DNA from: Nitrospira sp.
GTDB taxonomy: Bacteria > Nitrospirota > Thermodesulfovibrionia > UBA6902
Assembly (NCBI GenBank): GCA_016784355.1
Contig: JADHUV010000001.1
Span: forward strand, 93,860 to 153,180
DNA length: 59,321 bases
Direction: 5' to 3'
Shown here in pieces: positions 26,179 through 35,196 of the stretch. Every line of letters begins with the position of its first letter. Within the stretch, counting starts at the first letter, position 1. Position numbers and translations under genes: made by a program. The notes beneath the pieces are model-generated. The model saw only the letters and a list, made by a program, of their open reading frames with translations, was not told where the DNA came from and ran no database searches.

Positions 26179-27342
26179 ATGCGAATTGGTATTAATGCGA
26201 TATTCAGGTTCAAGCCTACAGGTGTGGCTAATTACATATGCAATCTTGTATATAATCTTAGTCTTATTGACCGGGACAATGATTACTTTATTTTTATTAA
26301 CAAAGAAAACCATGAATTCTTTCCTGTCACTGCAGCTAACTTCCATCTTATTGATTGTGATATTGCCTCTGTACAGCCTGTGTACAGGCGCCTTTGGGAG
26401 CAGTTTGTATTCCCGCGGATCATTAACCGGTACGGACTGGATCTGCTGCATTGTCCCATGAATGTCCTGACGATGGGAGTTTCATGCAGAAAGGTGCTGA
26501 CTATAATTGATATGCAGTATTTTGAGAACCCGGAGCATTTTTCTTTTATGCGGCGAGAGTATCTGAAATTTATGATGAGGAGATCGTGTGCAGCGGCAGA
26601 CGGAGTTATTACGATATCCAATGAAGTGAAAAAACAGGTAAATCAGCATTTTATCGGGACTGCTCATGACAAGGTCAACGCAATACATCTTGGTATGTCC
26701 GGGGCCTTCAGGGTAATAGATGAAGATAAGGTCGAAGATGTCAGACAGAGATTTGGTATTCAGGGCCGGTACGTGCTGTTTTACGGATATCCTCATTATC
26801 GAAAGAACCTGCTGCGCCTTACCCGTGCATTTCATAGTATCTTGTCGAGACTGCCGGATGACTATCAGTTTGTTATCGCAGGTGAGATGGGTGGCGAAGA
26901 GTCTGACTATGAACAGGTTGTCAAGACGATCCGGGAGCATGACATGGAAAAGAGGGTGGTGTTTACGGGTTATGTCGCAGGGTCTGGAACTCCCGGAGCC
27001 TATGACAATCTTGATATGTCCTGCCTGCTTAATGGTGCGGAGATGATGGTCTATCCCTCTTTGTATGAGGGTTTCGGACTCCCAGTGATCGAGGCCATGG
27101 CATGCGGGACTCCAGTGCTTACCTCTGATCTGCCGGTCATGAGGGAGATAATAGGTGATAATGCGGTTTTAGTGGATCCTAAAAGTACGGAGGCAATAGC
27201 GGAGGGCATGTACCGTGGATTGACTGACGAGGGCTTAAAAAAGACACTGCGCGAAAAGGGCCTGCAGCTTGCTGAAGAATTTACATGGCGCAGGACGGCT
27301 GAAAAGACCCTTAAACTTTATTGCAGTGTCTGCGGGGACTGA
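26179..27342 (+). CDS. GT4-family glycosyltransferase (mannosyltransferase-like)
   Basis: A 387-residue GT-B enzyme. The N-terminus reads M-R-I-G-I-N-A-I-F-R ... P-T-G-V-A-N-Y, the loop seen in WbaZ-like mannosyltransferases. The C-terminal domain has F-Y-G-Y-P-H-Y-R-K-N-L and Y-P-S-L-Y-E-G-F-G-L-P-V-I-E-A-M-A-C-G, which holds the E-x7-E motif. It sits between the two paralogous SPASM genes, 14 bases after one and 5 bases before the other. GDP-mannose supply for gmd in the same locus makes mannose-type donors plausible. Confidence 0.9.
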   Translation: MRIGINAIFRFKPTGVANYICNLVYNLSLIDRDNDYFIFINKENHEFFPVTAANFHLIDCDIASVQPVYRRLWEQFVFPRIINRYGLDLLHCPMNVLTMGVSCRKVLTIIDMQYFENPEHFSFMRREYLKFMMRRSCAAADGVITISNEVKKQVNQHFIGTAHDKVNAIHLGMSGAFRVIDEDKVEDVRQRFGIQGRYVLFYGYPHYRKNLLRLTRAFHSILSRLPDDYQFVIAGEMGGEESDYEQVVKTIREHDMEKRVVFTGYVAGSGTPGAYDNLDMSCLLNGAEMMVYPSLYEGFGLPVIEAMACGTPVLTSDLPVMREIIGDNAVLVDPKSTEAIAEGMYRGLTDEGLKKTLREKGLQLAEEFTWRRTAEKTLKLYCSVCGD

Positions 27343-27347
27343 AAAAT

Positions 27348-28409
27348 ATGTCACTTTCCAGAATGTTTTTACTGGCGAAACGGCATTTTGTCTCTTTTGC
27401 CAGGCACAATACCATGAAAAAACTGGCTAATCTTTGCAGAGTTTACTACCACTATTTCAGGGGAAGTACCACTGTAAAAGGTCATCCTTTTGAGATAATC
27501 ATTGACCCTGTTAATATGTGTAATCTGAAGTGCCCTTTGTGTGTGACCGGACAGGGCAAAAATACACGTAAACTCGGGATCATGCCCTTTGAGAATTTGA
27601 AAAAGATAATCGATGAACTCTCACCCTGGCTTTATAAGGTAAGATTTTACAGCTGGGGTGAGCCTTTGCTGCACAAGGATATTTATTCCATGATTGCCTA
27701 TGCTGCTCAGAGGAATATTGCCACAGAGATGAGTACTAATTTTACACGGTCCAGCCCTGCGGATCTCGGAAAGCTTATTGACTCGGGGCTTGAGAACCTT
27801 ATAGTTTCACTTGATGGCGCCAGTGAAGCTACATACAGTCGCTACCGTGTGGGCGGCAGTTTTAAAGTAGTCGTGGAAAATATCAGGACACTGATTCAGC
27901 AAAGGAAGGCAAGGCAGCGTCGCTACCCTGAAGTAGAGGTGCAGTTTCTTGTGATGAAGCACAATGAGCACGAGATCGATGCGATCAGGGAGCTTGCCGA
28001 AGAGCTGGGAGTTGACCGGATCAGGATCGCGCCGCTTACAGTAAATGTTAATGACACTGAGCAGGCGTATACCTGGCTGCCCCGGGATGAAAAGTGGAGC
28101 AGATACTCATATGGAAATTATGATGATAAGGTATACACGAAGCGCAAACGCTGCGAGTGGTTATGGCGCAGCATGGTATTTAACTGGGACGGAAGTGTCT
28201 CTCCCTGCTGCGTGTATGAAGGACCTAAGTCAGACCTTGGTTCAGTGCAAGAAGCCTCACTGCAAGAGGTCTGGAATAATGAACAGTACCGGTCAGCCCG
28301 GGGTGTTTTTAATGAAAATCAAAAAAGCGGCTCGGAGCCTCATACCATATGCGGAAGGTGTAAAGGTATTCCGCGTGCATTGGAGAAAGATCAGCATGGA
28401 TTATATTGA
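27348..28409 (+). CDS. Radical SAM/SPASM domain protein
   Basis: A 353-residue enzyme with C58-N-L-K-C62-P-L-C65, S-W-G-E-P-L-L-H, V-S-L-D-G and a SPASM region (C-E-W-L-W-R, S-P-C-C-V-Y-E, L-G-S-V, V-W-N-N, I-C-G-R-C-K-G). An in-frame upstream ATG (27321) lies inside the previous gene; ATG 27348 gives the start homologous to the 25130 paralogue. Its end overlaps the following GT39-like gene by 14 bases. Substrate unknown, glycan or lipid-linked sugar inferred from context. Confidence 0.9.
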   Translation: MSLSRMFLLAKRHFVSFARHNTMKKLANLCRVYYHYFRGSTTVKGHPFEIIIDPVNMCNLKCPLCVTGQGKNTRKLGIMPFENLKKIIDELSPWLYKVRFYSWGEPLLHKDIYSMIAYAAQRNIATEMSTNFTRSSPADLGKLIDSGLENLIVSLDGASEATYSRYRVGGSFKVVVENIRTLIQQRKARQRRYPEVEVQFLVMKHNEHEIDAIRELAEELGVDRIRIAPLTVNVNDTEQAYTWLPRDEKWSRYSYGNYDDKVYTKRKRCEWLWRSMVFNWDGSVSPCCVYEGPKSDLGSVQEASLQEVWNNEQYRSARGVFNENQKSGSEPHTICGRCKGIPRALEKDQHGLY

Positions 28410-30123
28410 TAACAAACCTGAATCCGGCAGATGGCTGATATGGGCTATTTTACTGTGCGCACTGCTGATCAGGCTGTACGGGATAGATCATGGTATGCCG
28501 CACGGGTATCAGATAGATGAGAAGTTTGTAGTTAATCACGCCGCAGGGTTCGGTACGGGGGATCTTAACCCTCACGTGTTTCACTGGCCCGGAACGACAT
28601 TAATGTATTTCATATTTTTTGAGTATGGACTTATATTTGCTTTTGGCTGGTTATTCGGCCTGTTTCAGACACCTATGGATTTTGCAGGGCTCTTTATCGC
28701 AGATCCTACGATTTTTTATTTAACTGGAAGGATAACCATCGCCCTGCTTGGTACGGCGACTGTATATCTTATCTATAGGATTGGCCGTAACATGTACTCC
28801 GAGAGAGCGGGTCTGCTGGCAGCAGTGTTCTATGCCTTCAGTTATATGGCGGTAGGGATAGATCATTTTGTATTTCCTGATGGTCCTCTGACATTTTTCT
28901 GCGTCCTTGGAATGCTGCTCTTTTACAGGATAATGAAGGAGGGCGGAATGAAAATATACCTGCTCTCAGGTCTTCTCATCGGGGCGGCAATAGGGACGAA
29001 ATATAATGCTGGCGCCATGCTGGTTCCGCTGGTAGTGGCTCACCTGTACCGTGTACGTCTGGAGGGCAGGAGCTGGTTACATATTATAGACAGGAATATC
29101 TTGATAGCAGGATTCATGATAATTGCCGGTTTTGCCATTACCTGTCCGTTTTGTTTTATAGATTTCAAGACATTTTATGAGGGACTTGTATTTCAGTTCG
29201 GGCGTGTAAGTTCAGGCAGTTTCAGCACGGATGTGGATAATGCATATATCTTTTACCTGATGCAGGCGCTGCCCGTATCAGCAGGTATAGGCCTTGCTGT
29301 AGTCAGTGTTGCCGGTGTATTTTTTGCTGCGATGCGGCGTAGACCTGAGGATGTACTTGTCGGATCGTTTATTATGTTTTATTATCTCTATATGGGAAGC
29401 TGGAAGGTGGGTGTGGAGAAATATATACTGCCCATATTGCCTTTCTTAATGCTCTTTGCCGCAATGCTTATTGACAGGTTGTCCCGGGGGTTTCATATGG
29501 GACAGATGGCACTTAGCAGGACACTGGTAGTTATTGCACTGCTTCTCATAGCTCAGCCTTTTGCAGAGAGTGTGCGCAGTGATTATATCCTGACTACCCC
29601 TGATACAAGGACTCAGGCAAAGGAGTGGATCGAGAATAATATACCTCAGGACTCAAGGATAGCTATTGATGCAGGCAATTTTGATGTGGGCAAGCTTAGT
29701 CCCCCGCTGATTGATTCGGCAGAAAGCGTAAGGGAAAAGACAGAGCTTATGAGAGAAAAATTTCCGGAGGCCTGGGAAGAAACGCGGAAGAAGATTGAGC
29801 AGTATATGGAACTGCAATTAAAATATCAGAAAGGTACGTCATATCGCCTTCTGCACATTGTTAATAATACTGAGGGCGTTATAGATGAGAATGTGGATCT
29901 GCAGCGCTTCAGGCAGCAGGGTGTTGAGTATGTCGTTATAAGCAGTTACGCGTACGAGGTCTATCAGGATTCGGTATACATGGAGCGTAATCCGGAAGTT
30001 GCTGCTTATTATAACGGCTTTTATTCGTCGCTGGATGATCAAGGTGTAATGCTTAAAGCCTTTCATCCGTTAACTGATAAGGGCCCGGGACCTGTTATTA
30101 AAATATATAAAATAAGTTTATAA
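28396..30123 (+). CDS. GT39/ArnT-like membrane glycosyltransferase
   Basis: A 575-residue polytopic membrane protein with the layout of PMT/ArnT-type glycosyltransferases (GT-C). A first helix is followed by a periplasmic loop with an acidic pair (Y-Q-I-D-E-K), then about ten more helices to residue ~395 and a soluble C-terminal domain. Such enzymes use a polyprenyl-phosphate sugar and transfer it in the periplasm to a lipid, protein or polymer. A longer frame runs back to 28045 inside the preceding gene, but ATG 28396 with GGAG ten bases upstream gives the expected N-terminus. The polyprenyl-phosphate mannose synthase-like gene at 31568 could make its donor. Confidence 0.82.
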   Translation: MDYIDNKPESGRWLIWAILLCALLIRLYGIDHGMPHGYQIDEKFVVNHAAGFGTGDLNPHVFHWPGTTLMYFIFFEYGLIFAFGWLFGLFQTPMDFAGLFIADPTIFYLTGRITIALLGTATVYLIYRIGRNMYSERAGLLAAVFYAFSYMAVGIDHFVFPDGPLTFFCVLGMLLFYRIMKEGGMKIYLLSGLLIGAAIGTKYNAGAMLVPLVVAHLYRVRLEGRSWLHIIDRNILIAGFMIIAGFAITCPFCFIDFKTFYEGLVFQFGRVSSGSFSTDVDNAYIFYLMQALPVSAGIGLAVVSVAGVFFAAMRRRPEDVLVGSFIMFYYLYMGSWKVGVEKYILPILPFLMLFAAMLIDRLSRGFHMGQMALSRTLVVIALLLIAQPFAESVRSDYILTTPDTRTQAKEWIENNIPQDSRIAIDAGNFDVGKLSPPLIDSAESVREKTELMREKFPEAWEETRKKIEQYMELQLKYQKGTSYRLLHIVNNTEGVIDENVDLQRFRQQGVEYVVISSYAYEVYQDSVYMERNPEVAAYYNGFYSSLDDQGVMLKAFHPLTDKGPGPVIKIYKISL

Positions 30124-30179
30124 ATAATTAAATTAGATGTGGCATGGCTGTTTTATGGTCATGCGCGAAAGGAGAATTA

Positions 30180-31544
30180 ATGAAAATTACATTTGTAAAT
30201 CCGCCCTCTGAAAAAGGTAAATATGAACACGAACACATGTCTATCCCTAAGGTTGGAGTAGCTTACATGGCTGCATACCTTGAAAAATATAATGTGGATT
30301 GCTCCATTATAGATGCCAAGTTTGAGATGCTGACTCATGAAGAGGTGATTGAGCGGCTAAAGAAGGAAAAGCCGGATGTTGTCGGGATCAGCGCGATGAC
30401 CGCGGAGATCTTTTCTGCCTCAACCGTAGCTGAAAATGCCAAGGCAGTTTTGCCGGGCTGTACGACCGTGATCGGCGGTGCGCATGCGATTTCCATACCT
30501 AAAGAGACGCTGGAGGAGTTTCCGGCATTTGATATGCTGGTAGCCGGTGAGGGTGAGTTGACCATACTGGATCTGATGCAAACGCTCGAGGCAGGGAAGC
30601 CTGTTGATAATGTGAAGGGTCTTCTGTATCGCAAAGATGGTGAGATTATAACGAATCCCCCCCAGGACAGGATTGATGATCTTGACAGTCTGCCTTTTCC
30701 TGCTTGGCATAAATATCCCCATACACCTCCGTTTTTTTATGTTATATCAACCCGTGGGTGTCCGAACCATTGTGCCTTCTGCATGACGATACTCGGTAAA
30801 AAACAGAGAAGGAGATCTCCTGAGAGCGTTGTTGATGAGATAGAGTGGCTTTTGGATAAATATAAAGTTAAGGAAATTAATTTCCTTGATGAAACCTTTA
30901 CCCTGCATCGTGAACGGACAAACAAGCTTCTGGATCTTATGGTTGAGAGAGGCTTTCCTCAGAGGATGAAATGGATTGCTCAGACACGTGTGGATCGGGT
31001 GGATGAAGAGATTTTTGTAAATCTGAAAAGAGCCGGTTGTCACAAGATAGAGTTCGGTGTTGAGTCCGGTAATCAGGAAATACTGAATATCATAAAAAAG
31101 AATATCAAGCTGGAGCAGGTTGAAGACGCCGTGAAGTTTGCGAAAAAGGCGGGACTGGAGGTCGGGTGCAGTTTTATCCTGGGCCACCCCTTTGAGACCA
31201 GAGAGACTGCTATGGATACGATAAATTTTATTGCTAAGCTGAATCCTGATATTGTATCTCTCGGTATAATGGTTCCCCATCCCGGTACCAAGGTGTATGA
31301 GATGGCTGTAAAGGGCGAGGGCGGCTATAAATTGACCTCAAAAAACTGGAGGGACTATGTCAAGTTCGGCGGCGGCGGGCTGGAGCTTGAGACCTTGTCG
31401 AGGCATGAGATGGAGAAGCTTCAGGCAAAGGCATATATTTATTTGTATTTGAAAAATTTCAGGATTATGGAGTTTTTCTCTTATGCGCTGGATCACAGAA
31501 AACAGGCATTCGCCGCAGCTAAAAAACTATTGTTAGGTGGTTAA
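30180..31544 (+). CDS. B12-binding-domain radical SAM protein
   Basis: A 454-residue enzyme: cobalamin-binding domain (~1-140; G-V-A-Y-M-A-A-Y-L, V-V-G-I-S-A-M-T, I-G-G-A-H-A, A-G-E-G-E-L-T) and radical SAM core with C194-P-N-H-C198-A-F-C201. Later strands include I-E-F-G-V-E-S-G-N and F-I-L-G-H-P-F-E-T. ATG 30180 is preceded by AAAGGAG; the upstream frame to 30144 is not used. Close relative of the proteins at 32324, 33739 and 39148. Substrate unknown; lipid-linked sugar or carrier modification is inferred from the neighbours. Confidence 0.9.
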   Translation: MKITFVNPPSEKGKYEHEHMSIPKVGVAYMAAYLEKYNVDCSIIDAKFEMLTHEEVIERLKKEKPDVVGISAMTAEIFSASTVAENAKAVLPGCTTVIGGAHAISIPKETLEEFPAFDMLVAGEGELTILDLMQTLEAGKPVDNVKGLLYRKDGEIITNPPQDRIDDLDSLPFPAWHKYPHTPPFFYVISTRGCPNHCAFCMTILGKKQRRRSPESVVDEIEWLLDKYKVKEINFLDETFTLHRERTNKLLDLMVERGFPQRMKWIAQTRVDRVDEEIFVNLKRAGCHKIEFGVESGNQEILNIIKKNIKLEQVEDAVKFAKKAGLEVGCSFILGHPFETRETAMDTINFIAKLNPDIVSLGIMVPHPGTKVYEMAVKGEGGYKLTSKNWRDYVKFGGGGLELETLSRHEMEKLQAKAYIYLYLKNFRIMEFFSYALDHRKQAFAAAKKLLLGG

Positions 31545-31567
31545 AATCTGAGCAATCAGGGGGCGGT

Positions 31568-32293
31568 ATGAAAAATTATGATCAGCCATTTCTCTCGCTT
31601 GTTATTCCTACATATAACGAGGCGGGTAATTTAGAAATACTGCTTCAACGCATTGCAGTCAGCATGGAAAGTCGTAAATATGAAGTAGTTATCGTGGATG
31701 ACAATAGTCCTGACGGCACAGGTGATAAGGCGGAGGCACTATCAGATCTGTACCCCATGCAGGTTGTTCACAGGTCAGGAAAAAAAGGGCTGGCCTCAGC
31801 GGTGATTGAGGGTTTTGGGGTTGCAAAGGGGAATGTGTTAGGCTGTATTGATGCTGACTTGAGTCATCCTCCGGAGGTTATACCAAAACTTCTGTCTGCA
31901 ATAACGGATGAGGGGATGGACATGGTAGTGGCCAGCAGGCTCATTGAAGGCGGAGGCGTTGTGGGTAACTTGCCTCAGAAAAGGCGGCTTAATTCCTATG
32001 TCGCTACATTAATGGCAAAGCCTTTGACATCAGTGCTGGATTCGATGTCCGGCTGTTTTTTGCTAAGGAAACAAGTCATAGAAAATGTGAAACTTGTTCC
32101 TCGAGGGTATAAAATAGGACTTGAGATACTTGTGAAGGGTAATTGTCCGAAGGTCGGGGAGATCCCTATTCTTTTTGATAATCGCATGACCGGCACGAGT
32201 AAACTAAGTCCGAAGACACAGTTTGAGTATATGATACAGATAGGTTGTTTATATGCACATAAGATTAAAAAGATGATTCTTCGGAAACATTAA
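31568..32293 (+). CDS. Polyprenyl-phosphate mannose synthase-like GT2
   Basis: A 241-residue GT2 enzyme resembling DPM1/polyprenol monophosphomannose synthase: L-V-I-P-T-Y-N-E-A-G-N, I-V-D-D-N-S-P-D-G-T-G, C-I-D-A-D-L-S-H-P-P-E (the metal-binding D-A-D) and V-A-S-R-L-I-E-G-G. It lacks C-terminal membrane helices, like the eukaryotic soluble DPM1 and many bacterial forms. It would make polyprenyl-phosphate-mannose (or glucose), the donor type used by GT39 enzymes such as the one at 28396-30123. Flanked on both sides by B12-type radical SAM genes. Confidence 0.88.
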   Translation: MKNYDQPFLSLVIPTYNEAGNLEILLQRIAVSMESRKYEVVIVDDNSPDGTGDKAEALSDLYPMQVVHRSGKKGLASAVIEGFGVAKGNVLGCIDADLSHPPEVIPKLLSAITDEGMDMVVASRLIEGGGVVGNLPQKRRLNSYVATLMAKPLTSVLDSMSGCFLLRKQVIENVKLVPRGYKIGLEILVKGNCPKVGEIPILFDNRMTGTSKLSPKTQFEYMIQIGCLYAHKIKKMILRKH

Positions 32294-32323
32294 CCTATAA
32301 GGCATGAATTGAGCTGGTGATAA

Positions 32324-33712
32324 ATGGGTAAGATAACTTTTGTATTTCCAAGGTTTAAATATGCTGCCGGAGATTTTTCTCTCGGGTTGGCGCATTTGTC
32401 TGCATATTTAAAGAGAGAGATTCCGGGCATTGAAGTAGGTCTGATAGATGCGACGTTTCATCATGAGATGAAATATGTCTCGGAACAGCTTTTGCTGCAG
32501 CAGCCGGATATTGTCGGTATATATATGGATACCCTCATGTATGATGATGCGTTGAAGGTGGCTGAGGCTGCAAAAGAACAAGGTGCATTGGTTGTAGTTG
32601 GCGGTCCCCATGCCAGTATTCTTCCTGAAGGGGTAATGCTGAATGAGGCGATTGATATTGTATGTGTTGGAGAGGGTGAGGAAACACTGACGGAGATCGT
32701 GAATGAATATTACAAAGACAGGGATTTCAGCGGCATTAAAGGCATCTGGTACAAAAAGGATGGCAAGTCGGTGGATAACGGTCCTCGTCCTCCGATTCAG
32801 GACATTGACAGTCTGCCGTCTCCTGATTATGAGCTTTTTGAGACTGAAAAATATATCAGCTCTTTTATACAGCTTGATTCCTATTGCCCGACATTCAGAG
32901 GACTCTCTGTTATCGTCTCGCGAGGCTGCCCGTTTAAATGCTCCTATTGCCAGCCCACCCTCAACAGGGTTCATGGCAAGAAGTTTAGAATCATGTCTCC
33001 GGCTAAGGTAGTGGATGAACTGAAGATGCTGAGAGAAAAATATGCTATAGACGCGGTATATTTTCAGGATGATACCCTTACGGTTTCAAAAAAATGGATG
33101 CTTGAGTTTTGCGAGCTTATGATCAAGGCTCAGACAGGGCTTTTCTGGGCCTGCAATACACGGGCTGATGTGGTGGACAAAGAGATGCTTGAAAAGATGC
33201 GTGAGGCCGGATTAGTCAAGGTTAAGGTCGGCATAGAGTCTATTACAGATCGGATAAGAAACGGGATATATCAGAAACAGATTACGGAAGAACAGATTAA
33301 TAATCTGATAAACACAGCAACTTCGCTGCATATTCAGGTCGCAGGGTTTTTTATGATAGGTGCGCCTACTGAGACAGAGCAGGAGGTCAAATCCACTATA
33401 CGTTTTGCTGCCAGATCGAATTTAATGGAGGCCAATTTTTCTGTTACAGTTCCTCTTCCGGAGACCTCATTGTATAAGACTGCAATAGAAAAACACTGGC
33501 TCGTGCCTGAAAAGTTTTCGGATTATGATTATTACACGGCGCTGAGGCAGCCGATGGCCACCGGCGATCTGTCCCCGAAGCGGCTGGAGAGATATAAGAC
33601 TAAGGCGTACCTGCTATTTTATCTGCATCCAAAGAGGATTCTTAACACGCTTCGGATAGTGACTGCAGCCGGCACCTTTAAAAAAACATTGCAAAAATTA
33701 AAGAGGTTATAA
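32324..33712 (+). CDS. B12-binding-domain radical SAM protein
   Basis: A 462-residue enzyme: cobalamin-binding region (~1-140; F-S-L-G-L-A-H-L-S-A-Y-L, I-V-G-I-Y-M-D-T, V-G-G-P-H-A-S, V-G-E-G-E-E-T) and radical SAM core with C202-P-F-K-C206-S-Y-C209. Downstream are V-K-V-G-I-E-S and F-M-I-G-A-P-T-E-T. ATG 32324, 30 bases after the mannose synthase-like gene and 26 bases before the next radical SAM gene. Function on the glycan or lipid carrier is inferred only from context. Confidence 0.9.
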   Translation: MGKITFVFPRFKYAAGDFSLGLAHLSAYLKREIPGIEVGLIDATFHHEMKYVSEQLLLQQPDIVGIYMDTLMYDDALKVAEAAKEQGALVVVGGPHASILPEGVMLNEAIDIVCVGEGEETLTEIVNEYYKDRDFSGIKGIWYKKDGKSVDNGPRPPIQDIDSLPSPDYELFETEKYISSFIQLDSYCPTFRGLSVIVSRGCPFKCSYCQPTLNRVHGKKFRIMSPAKVVDELKMLREKYAIDAVYFQDDTLTVSKKWMLEFCELMIKAQTGLFWACNTRADVVDKEMLEKMREAGLVKVKVGIESITDRIRNGIYQKQITEEQINNLINTATSLHIQVAGFFMIGAPTETEQEVKSTIRFAARSNLMEANFSVTVPLPETSLYKTAIEKHWLVPEKFSDYDYYTALRQPMATGDLSPKRLERYKTKAYLLFYLHPKRILNTLRIVTAAGTFKKTLQKLKRL

Positions 33713-33738
33713 GTGAATATGGGATACGTGGAGTCCGC

Positions 33739-35196
33739 ATGCTCAAGAGTGTAGTTCTTATTCAGCCAAGGGAGGGCGTGTATACAAAGATCCTGAAGCC
33801 CTGGGCCCCGCTGTCACTGTTATCCGCCGCAGTAAGGCTTGATCAGGAAGGCTATGCCGTAAAGATAATTGATCAGAGGGTGACTGAAAACTGGGAGGAG
33901 GAACTTGTACGGGCGCTTGCAGATAATCCCGTATGCGTAGGTATTACCTCCATGACAGGCTCTCAGATTATGAATGCCCTTGAGGTCTCTGCTTGCGTCA
34001 AAAAACACAGTGAGATCCCTGTTGTCTGGGGCGGCGTGCATTCTTCTTTATTTCCCGCTCAGACTCTGGAAAATAGTCTGATCGATTATGTAATTAAATA
34101 TGAGGGCGAGGAGACCCTGTATGAACTTGTCAGGAGCCTGGAAAGCGGACAGAAACCGTATGATATCCACGGGTTATGCTACCGCAAGGACGATACAGTC
34201 ATTGAAAACCCTGATAGGCCGTTTGCAGATCTCAATAGTTATCCCCACATTCCGTACCACCTTATTAATGTGAAGGACTACCTGCATAACTTTTTCAATG
34301 AAAAAGAGGTGCTGGAGATTGATTCCTCAAGGGGCTGTCCCTATGCCTGTACATTTTGCTATAACCATATATTTAATAAGCGAAAGTGGAGGGCATTGAA
34401 TGCAGTAAATGTGGTTGCGCGCGTGAAAAAGGTCGTAGATGATTATGGCATTAAAATGTTTCATTTCATAGATGATGGGTTTTTCATTGACAAAAAGCGG
34501 GCGCGTGAAATAATGGTAGGTATATTGGATGCGGGCCTGGATATAAAGATGGGTTTTCATGGAGCCAGAATAGATACTCTTGCCTCGATTAGTGATGAAG
34601 ATCTGGACCTGTATTACAAGGCAGGGGTGCGCTTCCTACAGTTTGGTGTAGAGTCCGGTTCGCCCCGGATTCTTGAGATGATAAAAAAGAGGATAAAGGT
34701 GGAGCAGGTGATTGCTCTTAATCAAAGACTCGCAAAATATCCGATGATTATACCATCGTATAACTTCATGTGCGGTTTTCCTACCGAGTCAAGGGAGGAG
34801 TTATTTATGAGTACCTCTCTTGCATGGACACTTTTAAATGATAATAAAAAGGCGATCGTCAGTCCGTTTCACCATTATAAGCCTTATCCCGGCACCCCGC
34901 TATGTGAGATGGCCGTAGATGATGATTTTGTTGCGCCGGACAGCCTAGAGAAATGGGGTAGATTTGACTGGACAAATCTTATTCAGAAGGGGCAGAGTCC
35001 TGAGGAAATGAGATTTTTTAAGAATGTTGAGATGATATCCATCCTGGTCGACAGGAAAATGGAGTATCAGTCTGACTCGCTATTTTGGACTATGCTGGCC
35101 AAGCTGTACCGTCCTATAGCGCGCTACAGGTTTAAAAATAGTTATTATTCCATGATGCCCGAGGGGCGATTCATGAACTTAACAGGAGGTAGTTAG
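33739..35196 (+). CDS. B12-binding-domain radical SAM protein
   Basis: A 485-residue enzyme: cobalamin-binding region (~1-145; W-A-P-L-S-L-L-S-A-A-V-R-L, V-G-I-T-S-M-T-G, W-G-G-V-H-S-S, Y-E-G-E-E-T) and radical SAM core C200-P-Y-A-C204-T-F-C207. Later segments are L-Q-F-G-V-E-S-G-S and F-M-C-G-F-P-T-E-S. Followed without spacing by the PD40-type exported protein (TAG directly followed by ATG), so the two are coupled. Substrate unknown. Confidence 0.9.
   Translation: MLKSVVLIQPREGVYTKILKPWAPLSLLSAAVRLDQEGYAVKIIDQRVTENWEEELVRALADNPVCVGITSMTGSQIMNALEVSACVKKHSEIPVVWGGVHSSLFPAQTLENSLIDYVIKYEGEETLYELVRSLESGQKPYDIHGLCYRKDDTVIENPDRPFADLNSYPHIPYHLINVKDYLHNFFNEKEVLEIDSSRGCPYACTFCYNHIFNKRKWRALNAVNVVARVKKVVDDYGIKMFHFIDDGFFIDKKRAREIMVGILDAGLDIKMGFHGARIDTLASISDEDLDLYYKAGVRFLQFGVESGSPRILEMIKKRIKVEQVIALNQRLAKYPMIIPSYNFMCGFPTESREELFMSTSLAWTLLNDNKKAIVSPFHHYKPYPGTPLCEMAVDDDFVAPDSLEKWGRFDWTNLIQKGQSPEEMRFFKNVEMISILVDRKMEYQSDSLFWTMLAKLYRPIARYRFKNSYYSMMPEGRFMNLTGGS

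Noticed and set aside
21840..28409. SPASM proteins as ribosomal-peptide (RiPP) maturases
   Set aside because: No precursor-like small ORF fits in the very short gaps and the neighbours are glycosyltransferases; kept as a lower-probability alternative only.
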